The position numbers and the translations under genes are program-made. From the NCBI RefSeq assembly GCF_015477605.1, contig NZ_JADLQX010000004.1, positions 284,154 through 348,153 of the forward strand: a DNA stretch of 64,000 nt. The letters are read 5' to 3'. The notes under the pieces were generated by a model. The model did not search any database. It saw only the letters and a list, made by a program, of their open reading frames with translations, and had not been told where the DNA came from. Below are positions 59,306 to 64,000 of this stretch, piece after piece. Within the stretch, counting starts at the first letter, position 1. Each line of letters starts with the position of its first letter. The DNA comes from Nocardia amamiensis (GTDB lineage: Bacteria; Actinomycetota; Actinomycetes; Mycobacteriales; Mycobacteriaceae).

Positions 59306-60011
59306 GACCGGCCTCGCTGGCGGTGGACAGGTCGACGTGGAACGGGTCCTGGCAGACACCGCAGAGAATCGGACCGGCGTCGATGGTGCGTTTGAACGCG
59401 CGCACCCGCCGCGGCGGGTCACAGCGGCAGACCAACGCGCACCCACCGCGTGGCGCTCGCTGCTCGCCGGTGTCCTTCCCGGTGTCGTCTTCGTTCTCGT
59501 CGGCGGCGTCAGCACCGGTGGTCTGCCCCGTCTCGTGGAGACGGTGCGCGACCAATGCCGCAGCCAGAGTGGGGAGTTCGCCCCGGTACGCGTCGCTGAT
59601 GGCCTTCGCAAGGGTGGTGGTAGCCCACCCGCGTCCTGGTGCGCGTTCCACCGTGAGGCCGATCTCCTCGGCGATCTCCTTGTAGCGGCCGTTGTGGTAG
59701 GCACCCGCGCGGCTGGTGTCCTTGACCGCCCGTGTGCGGGCGATCCCGTGCGCGGCGTAGTGCAAGACCGTGCCGAGCACCTCCTCCGCGCTGGCGGCGA
59801 AGCCTTCACAGCCGACGAACAGCTCGGGCATCAACTCGGTCCCGTGTTCCCACCGGTCCGGCCCGAACCGCCCCAGCCTCACACCACCGCTCCGGCCGGT
59901 GGAACCAGCGGCCATCGTCACGACCACATCGGGGGTGTCGGGGTGGCGGGCCTGAATTGCCGCCCACACCGTTTCAAGGGCATCCATCAACGGGCTGCCG
60001 ATCTTCTTCAA
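59298..60011 (-). CDS. SprT-like metallopeptidase-fold protein lacking the catalytic Glu
   Basis: 237 residues from TTG 60011, with GGAGG eight bases upstream. The central block VLGTVLHYAAHGIARTRAVK then DTSRAGAYHNGRYKEIAEEI resembles actinobacterial element proteins with a SprT-like HExxH site, but here the motif is HYAAH. A C-terminal CRC and CGVC suggest a zinc ribbon. Such genes are common on actinomycete plasmids and integrative elements. Loss of the glutamate implies a non-proteolytic role. Two 18-bp operators lie upstream. Confidence 0.68.
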   Translation of the reverse strand: MKKIGSPLMDALETVWAAIQARHPDTPDVVVTMAAGSTGRSGGVRLGRFGPDRWEHGTELMPELFVGCEGFAASAEEVLGTVLHYAAHGIARTRAVKDTSRAGAYHNGRYKEIAEEIGLTVERAPGRGWATTTLAKAISDAYRGELPTLAAALVAHRLHETGQTTGADAADENEDDTGKDTGEQRAPRGGCALVCRCDPPRRVRAFKRTIDAGPILCGVCQDPFHVDLSTASEAGHG

Positions 60012-60073
60012 CGCAGACGCCTCCCTCCCGGATTCCTCACACCGAGCGGGTTGACCATGCCCGGTCGAGGGGG

Positions 60074-60091
60074 TTGATTCGTTCGCATCAA
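60074..60091. promoter_or_regulatory. 18-bp palindromic operator (site D)
   Basis: TTGATTCGTTCGCATCAA, the same length and ends as sites A-C, 63 bases upstream of the SprT-like gene start and so in promoter position. Confidence 0.65.
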
Positions 60092-60236
60092 CGCTAGGGG
60101 CCGCCCCCGGCCGAAAACCCATGCTGCACGCGGCATATCCGCAGTTCAAACCATGCGGAGCGGCGATGACGTGCGGTGGTTCCGTGGGAGAAGTTGACGC
60201 TGGCGACCATGTTCCCTGCCCGACAACATCTCTCGT

Positions 60237-60254
60237 TTGATGCGAACGCATCAA
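60237..60254. promoter_or_regulatory. 18-bp palindromic operator (site E)
   Basis: TTGATGCGAACGCATCAA, the most symmetric of the five sites: perfect 8-bp arms TTGATGCG/CGCATCAA around AA. It lies in the 870-base gene-free region upstream of the SprT-like gene. Confidence 0.7.
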
Positions 60255-60444
60255 TACCGTGCGATGCCCGGCCGAACCCTCCTCTTGTGGTCCCTCCCCG
60301 CCCAGCGACGTGCTGGACGCGCGCTACACAAACCCGCCCCTCGCGGAACTCGTGTGCCCTCGACCGCCGCCCACGCTCTCGACTCCTGCACAGCACCGAG
60401 TGCGCCCTTGCGCGCGAACACGCCGCCTTGGTGGCGCAGCTCTA

Positions 60445-60532
60445 GACGTAACTTCCGCACCTGACGTAACCACCCTCCCAACCCCTCTTTTGTGGTCCTC
60501 CCTTCCTTGTGGTCTCCCCTCCTTTTCTGGTC
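60445..60532. repeat. Short direct repeats with 17-18-base period in a pyrimidine-rich tract
   Basis: GACGTAAC occurs at 60445-60452 and 60463-60470, 18 bases apart. TGTGGTC occurs at 60491-60497 and 60508-60514 with a variant TCTGGTC at 60526-60532, at 17-18-base intervals; another TGTGGTC is at 60286-60292. The surrounding plus strand from 60470 to 60545 is almost all C and T. The tract leads into the large hairpin and looks like part of an origin or control region. Confidence 0.55.
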
Positions 60533-60545
60533 CTTCTCTGCTTTT

Positions 60546-60646
60546 GTGTTTTGTGTTGTCTCCTGCCCTGCCCGGCCGACACTCTCTATGAACAGCGAAG
60601 CCATAGAGAGTGTCGGCCGGGCAGGGCAGGAGACGGCGCAAAACAC
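60546..60646. repeat. Giant hairpin: 45-bp stem, 11-base loop
   Basis: The arms 60546-60590 and 60602-60646 are complementary over 45 bases. The inner 33 (60558-60590 with 60602-60634; inner end ACTCTCTATG/CATAGAGAGT) pair perfectly, and the outer 12 pair with three G-T wobbles. The loop is AACAGCGAAGC. It does not directly follow a plus-strand gene, so it is not a simple terminator; a replication, transfer or single-strand-initiation structure is more likely. Confidence 0.8.
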
Positions 60647-60674
60647 CCCAGGTCAAACGCCAGTTTGGCCTGGG
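60647..60674. repeat. Second hairpin, 12-bp stem
   Basis: CCCAGGTCAAAC (60647-60658) pairs with GTTTGGCCTGGG (60663-60674) with one G-T wobble around a 4-base loop. It abuts the giant hairpin directly. Confidence 0.75.
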
Positions 60675-60676
60675 CA

Positions 60677-60758
60677 TGCCGGGACTATGCCGGGACTTGA
60701 AAATCCCGGCACCCTCCCGGCATAGTCCCGGCACTATCCCGGCATAGTCCCGGCACCT
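60677..60758. repeat. 11-bp iterons: five direct copies and two inverted
   Basis: The motif TCCCGGCA starts at 60704, 60715, 60726, 60737 and 60748, exactly 11 bases apart. Its complement TGCCGGGA starts at 60677 and 60688, also 11 apart. The third-to-last bases of the units vary (TAG, CTA, CCC, CCT). The head-to-head blocks flank AAAA. One-turn phasing and the nearby hairpins recall iterons of plasmid or integrative-element origins. Confidence 0.75.
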
Positions 60759-60883
60759 ACAGTCCTCGGGCAGCTGCAGAGTGGTCCGCATTCGCGCATG
60801 CTTCCCAGCGCCTGGGCACGTTCTGTCGTTTTGCGTTCGATGTCGAAATCGGGTGTACACGGGATGCGCGATGCGCGCGCTGT

Positions 60884-61078
60884 TCAGAGAGCTCCGAGGT
60901 AGGCCATCACCACCAACCCGAAGGCCGTGGTGCCGGTGAAGCCGATGCCGCCGTCGCGGATCGCGTCGGTGATGTGGCCGCCCCCGAAATGCGTGAGCAG
61001 GGCGTTGACGATGCCGCTGATGATGCCGAGCAACAGAGCGATGGCGATCAGCAAGGTCTTACGCAGGGTGGGATGCAT
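60884..61078 (-). CDS. Small two-helix membrane protein
   Basis: 64 residues from ATG 61078 with AGGAGAA upstream at good spacing. Two hydrophobic helices (TLLIAIALLLGIISGIVNAL, then TAFGLVVMAYLGAL) flank a short loop GGGHITDAIRDGG. No family recognised. It lies between the origin-like region and the large NTPase gene, transcribed away from the latter. Confidence 0.6.
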   Translation of the reverse strand: MHPTLRKTLLIAIALLLGIISGIVNALLTHFGGGHITDAIRDGGIGFTGTTAFGLVVMAYLGAL

Positions 61079-61173
61079 GGCTGCGGTTCTCCTGGACTGG
61101 TTTCGAACTGGGTCGAGTTCCAGCACAGCCCGCATGGTGGTGTTCCGGCGAACCCCGCAAATCGCTAGAGTGC

Positions 61174-63876
61174 ATGAATGCGCATGTCAGGGGCGGGTTT
61201 TCGGCTGATCACCTTTTCGCGAGTCGTGTCGAGCCGTCGCGACTCGCGCTGCTTCGGGCGGCGGTGATGGCCGAGCGGGGTGCGCGGGATGAGTTTTTCA
61301 CCGCTCTGGACGCGGCGCGGGCGGTGGCGCGATCACCGTCGACGAAGCGGCCGCTGTCGGTGAAGGCGATCGCCAGGGAGACCGAGGTACCGGAATCGAC
61401 GTTACGTAGCTGGTTTCCCACCAATCCTGCCGTGCAACGCACGGTGCCGCGCGACGACGACCAGCTGATCACGGTGGTGGAGTTCTTCCTGCGCCGCACC
61501 GGTCGCCTGGCCGAACGCGCGCACCTGGACCGTCGCACCCAGGAGGACTGGCTGGCTCGCCGCGACGCCGCTGCGGACGAACCCCCCAATCCCGGGACCT
61601 CTGCTGCAGCGAACACTCGGATGCCGGGATGGGTAGGGCTGGTAGAGCAACTCGATGCAGGAGATCTTCCCCGCGTGGAGGCATTGACCCCGTACCGACT
61701 GGGGGCGACACCGAACCGGTTCAGCGAACCCGAAGATGGCGATGACGGTTTCGGCGCACTCGATGAGTACGTCGCGCGCACTGCTGGCAATGTGGATGCG
61801 CGGGTCGCCACCGCCTTGGTCGAGCAACGGATCGTGGTCATCACCGGACCGTCAAAGGCCGGCAAGACCAGAACCCTGTTCGAAGCAGCACGCCGCGCGC
61901 TGCCGCACGCCCGCGTACTGGTTCCCCACCCGGACACACTGCACCACATCCCCGAACATCCCCGGTTCACCACCAGCACGGAGGTGATCGTGGTCTGGCT
62001 GGATAACTTGCAGGATTTCCTCACAACCGAGCACCCCCTTACCCCCGCCCTGCTCGCCCACCTGAACGACCGCCCCGCCCGCACCGTGGTCGCCGCGACC
62101 CTTCGCAGCGAAGCCCTCGCCCGCCTCCACGACGACAACGGCGGTGAACTGACTCGCGACACCCGGGCCGTCCTCGACCAGTCCTGCCGCATCGAACTGG
62201 CATCGACCAGCGAAGACCCCGCCGAGCAAGCCAAGGCGGCGGCTGCCTACCCATCCCTTCCCCTCGGCCGACACGGGCTTGCCGAGGTCCTGGCTGGCGC
62301 TCCGGAACTTCTGCGTCGCTACGACGCCGCCCGCATCCTCGAACCCGTCCTCCGCACAGTCATCGAAGTCGCCATCGACTGGAGCCGCATCGGGCACCCC
62401 GATCCCATCCCCGAAACTGTCCTCACCGAACTCGCGCTGGCCCGTATCGATGGACAACGCGCCGACCTCGACATCACCGACGCTGATGTGAAAGCCGCAA
62501 TCCAGACCGCCTGCACCCCAACCGAACAGGTAGGAAGAGTCGCAGCGTTGCAGTCCAACCGCACCCCGGATCGCTCCCGCACCTTCAAAGCATTCGATTA
62601 CCTCATCGCCGCCGACGACGGGCAAAACCACCCACACCGCCCCATCCCTACCGATTTCTGGCACACCACCACCCACCAGGCACAACCCCACACCTTGAGA
62701 AGGGTCGCCTACCAGGCATACCTCCGCGGACAACTGGACATCGCCGAAACGATGTGGCGCCGAACCGCCACCAACAACCCGCTCGCCATGACCAACCTCG
62801 GCCACCTACTGGAGAGGCGGGGTGATCTCGCCGGCGCCGAAACCTGGTACCGCCGCGCCACAGACGCCGAGTTCGCATTCGCCATGGTCATGCTTGGCCA
62901 CCTACTGGACGATCGCGGTGATCTCGCCGAAGCCGAAACCTGGTACCGCCGCGCCGTCGACGCCGACCCCGATGAGGCATACGCCAAGCGCAGCCTCGGT
63001 GACCTGTTCCAGGCGCGGGGTGATCTCACCGAAGCCGAAACCTGGTACCGCCGCGCCGTCGACACCGACCCCGATGACGCATACGCCAAGCGCAGCCTCG
63101 GTGACCTGTTCCAGGCGCGGGGTGATCTCACCGAAGCCGAAACCTGGTACCACCGCGCCCTCGAGACCAACCCCGACTACGCGTATGTCATGGACAGGCT
63201 CGGTGACCTGTTCCAGGCGCGGGGTGATCTCACCGAAGCCGAAACCTGGTACCGCCGCGCCGTCGACGCCGATTACAAATACGCCATGGTCAGCCTCGGC
63301 TACCTACTGGAGAGTCGGGGTGATCTCACCGAAGCCGAAACCTGGTACCGCCGCGCCGCCGACACCGACTACGAATACGCCATGGTCAAACTCGGTGAAC
63401 TGTTCGAGGCGCAGGGTGATCTCACCGAAGCCGAAATTTGGTACCGCCGGGCCGCCGACACCGTCCCCGATGGGGCATACGCCATGGTCAAACTCGGTGA
63501 CCTGCTCCAGGCGCAGGGTGATCTCACCGAAGCCGAAACCTGGTACCGCCGCGCCGCCGACACCGACCCCGATGAGGCATACGCCAAGCGCAGCCTCGGT
63601 GACCTGTTCCAGGCGCGGGGTGATCTCACCGAAGCCGAAACCTGGTACCACCGCGCCCTCGACACCGATCCCGACTACGCGTACGCCATGGTCAAACTCG
63701 GTGACCTGCTCAAGGCGCGGGGTGATCTCACCGAAGCCGAAACCTGGTACCGCCGCGCCGCCGACACCGACTACGCGTACGCCATGGTCAAACTCGGTGA
63801 CCTGCTCCAGGCGCAGGGTGATCTCACCGAAGCCGAAACCTGGTACCGCCGCGCCGCCGACACCGACCCCGATTGA
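61174..63876 (+). CDS. HTH / P-loop NTPase / TPR protein, apparently 3'-truncated
   Basis: 900 residues. Residues about 58-85 form an HTH (PLSVKAIARETEVPESTLRS). A P-loop NTPase domain follows with Walker A TGPSKAGKTRT (about 224-234) and Walker B VIVVWLDNLQ (271-280). From about 523 there are eleven full TPR units of 32-34 residues (AETWYRRAVDTDPD then AYAKRSLGDLFQARGDLTE) and a twelfth cut short at DTDPD. The layout recalls STAND-type regulators, several of which are antiphage sensors; role here is inference. The stop codon coincides with the edge of an IS3-type element, so the original gene was probably longer. Confidence 0.8.
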   Translation: MNAHVRGGFSADHLFASRVEPSRLALLRAAVMAERGARDEFFTALDAARAVARSPSTKRPLSVKAIARETEVPESTLRSWFPTNPAVQRTVPRDDDQLITVVEFFLRRTGRLAERAHLDRRTQEDWLARRDAAADEPPNPGTSAAANTRMPGWVGLVEQLDAGDLPRVEALTPYRLGATPNRFSEPEDGDDGFGALDEYVARTAGNVDARVATALVEQRIVVITGPSKAGKTRTLFEAARRALPHARVLVPHPDTLHHIPEHPRFTTSTEVIVVWLDNLQDFLTTEHPLTPALLAHLNDRPARTVVAATLRSEALARLHDDNGGELTRDTRAVLDQSCRIELASTSEDPAEQAKAAAAYPSLPLGRHGLAEVLAGAPELLRRYDAARILEPVLRTVIEVAIDWSRIGHPDPIPETVLTELALARIDGQRADLDITDADVKAAIQTACTPTEQVGRVAALQSNRTPDRSRTFKAFDYLIAADDGQNHPHRPIPTDFWHTTTHQAQPHTLRRVAYQAYLRGQLDIAETMWRRTATNNPLAMTNLGHLLERRGDLAGAETWYRRATDAEFAFAMVMLGHLLDDRGDLAEAETWYRRAVDADPDEAYAKRSLGDLFQARGDLTEAETWYRRAVDTDPDDAYAKRSLGDLFQARGDLTEAETWYHRALETNPDYAYVMDRLGDLFQARGDLTEAETWYRRAVDADYKYAMVSLGYLLESRGDLTEAETWYRRAADTDYEYAMVKLGELFEAQGDLTEAEIWYRRAADTVPDGAYAMVKLGDLLQAQGDLTEAETWYRRAADTDPDEAYAKRSLGDLFQARGDLTEAETWYHRALDTDPDYAYAMVKLGDLLKARGDLTEAETWYRRAADTDYAYAMVKLGDLLQAQGDLTEAETWYRRAADTDPD
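62740..63873 (+). repeat. Near-identical 96-102-bp tandem repeats encoding TPR units
   Basis: The block GGTGATCTCACCGAAGCCGA is repeated almost unchanged about nine times, at 96- or 102-base spacing. Identity at silent positions shows recent expansion or gene conversion. Number of units may vary between strains. Confidence 0.85.
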
Positions 63877-64000
63877 GGTTCACCCCGAATGGTGGACAGG
63901 GTTTCAAGCAGCCTTGGCTGCGTCTGTCAGGGATTGCTCGTAGCGTATGGGGCTGAGCATCCCGAGGGCGGAGTGCCGCCGATCATGGTTGTATCTGTGG
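63874..64000 (-). mobile_element. IS3-family insertion sequence, right-hand part only
   Basis: From TGAGGTTCACCCC (63874) on, the sequence leaves the TPR repeat pattern, and on the minus strand encodes the C-terminus of an IS3-type transposase. The element continues beyond the window. The TGA at its edge supplies the stop codon of the NTPase/TPR gene. The boundary is inferred from loss of repeat similarity. Confidence 0.7.
63904..64000 (-). CDS. IS3-family transposase (OrfB), C-terminal fragment
   Basis: The 31 visible codons read HRYNHDRRHSALGMLSPIRY then EQSLTDAAKAA and stop. The YNHDRRHSALGMLSP block is the classic C-terminal signature of IS3-family DDE transposases. The 5' part lies past base 64000. 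Confidence 0.85.
   Translation of the reverse strand, partial: HRYNHDRRHSALGMLSPIRYEQSLTDAAKAA

Noticed and set aside
60546..60646. Giant hairpin as a plain transcription terminator
   Set aside because: No plus-strand gene ends nearby and the minus-strand gene before it ends at 60884, about 240 bases away; the stem is far longer than terminators need. An origin-type role fits better.
62740..63873. CRISPR-like array
   Set aside because: Repeats are 96-102 bases, in frame, and encode TPR units; there are no unique spacers.

Overview
The window looks like chromosomal DNA of a mycolic-acid actinomycete (order Mycobacteriales), most likely a Nocardia or close relative. The DNA is very GC-rich with GTG/TTG starts. 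From memory of the family, the gene order matches two Mycobacterium tuberculosis blocks: the phosphatidylinositol-mannoside operon (Rv2610c to Rv2614c) and a long run equivalent to Rv2670c to Rv2703 (ZapE, pyrimidine reductase, AftC, MsrB, HemQ, protoporphyrinogen oxidase, HemE, DUF3000, RNase D, Dxs, RNA methyltransferase, APC permease, CeoB/CeoC, Dut, Cei, SuhB, PpgK, SigA). No search was run.

Layout. 1-5430: envelope lipid operon thrS-HIT-pgsA-patA-pimA on the minus strand, with several ATGA overlaps. 5689-9088: an FhuF-like Fe-S protein, a small membrane protein and a SulP transporter fused to carbonic anhydrase. 9231-10065: a decayed, internally deleted second copy of the SulP-carbonic anhydrase gene, with its promoter-proximal repeats still recognisable. 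10251-10946: four tRNAs (Val-CAC on minus; Gly-GCC, Cys-GCA and Val-GAC on plus). 11152-13282: a sigma-region-4/nuclease-like fusion convergent with a membrane-anchored CoiA-like protein. 13727-21247: accessory metabolism (LysR regulator, flavin monooxygenase plus P450, GNAT, hydrolase, tyrosine phosphatase).

21379-54257: the conserved core. It carries arabinan synthesis (aftC), methionine sulfoxide repair (msrB), coproporphyrin-dependent haem synthesis (hemQ, hemG, hemE) with an inserted NO-detoxification pair (hmp and an NsrR-like regulator), isoprenoid precursor synthesis (dxs), potassium-channel RCK subunits (ceoB, ceoC), nucleotide hygiene (dut), envelope integrity (cei) and the principal sigma factor (sigA). 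A SigD/ShbA-type sigma factor sits inside this block.

54264-64000: an accessory island beginning directly after sigA. It opens with a long hairpin and a tyrosine recombinase. Next come, in transcription order, a HicA-like protein, an HTH protein and a SecB-like chaperone (the order of a toxin-antitoxin-chaperone module), then a small zinc-ribbon protein, a second CoiA-like membrane-anchored protein, an excisionase-like HTH and a SprT-like protein lacking the catalytic glutamate. A gene-free stretch (60012-60883) follows, packed with palindromic operators, a 45-bp-stem hairpin and 11-bp iterons, resembling a replication or transfer origin. The window ends in a large HTH/P-loop NTPase/TPR protein that appears truncated by an IS3-family element running off the edge. 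Five copies of an 18-bp palindrome (TTGA-N8-GCATCAA type) tie the island's minus-strand genes together. The island is the most novel part of the window.
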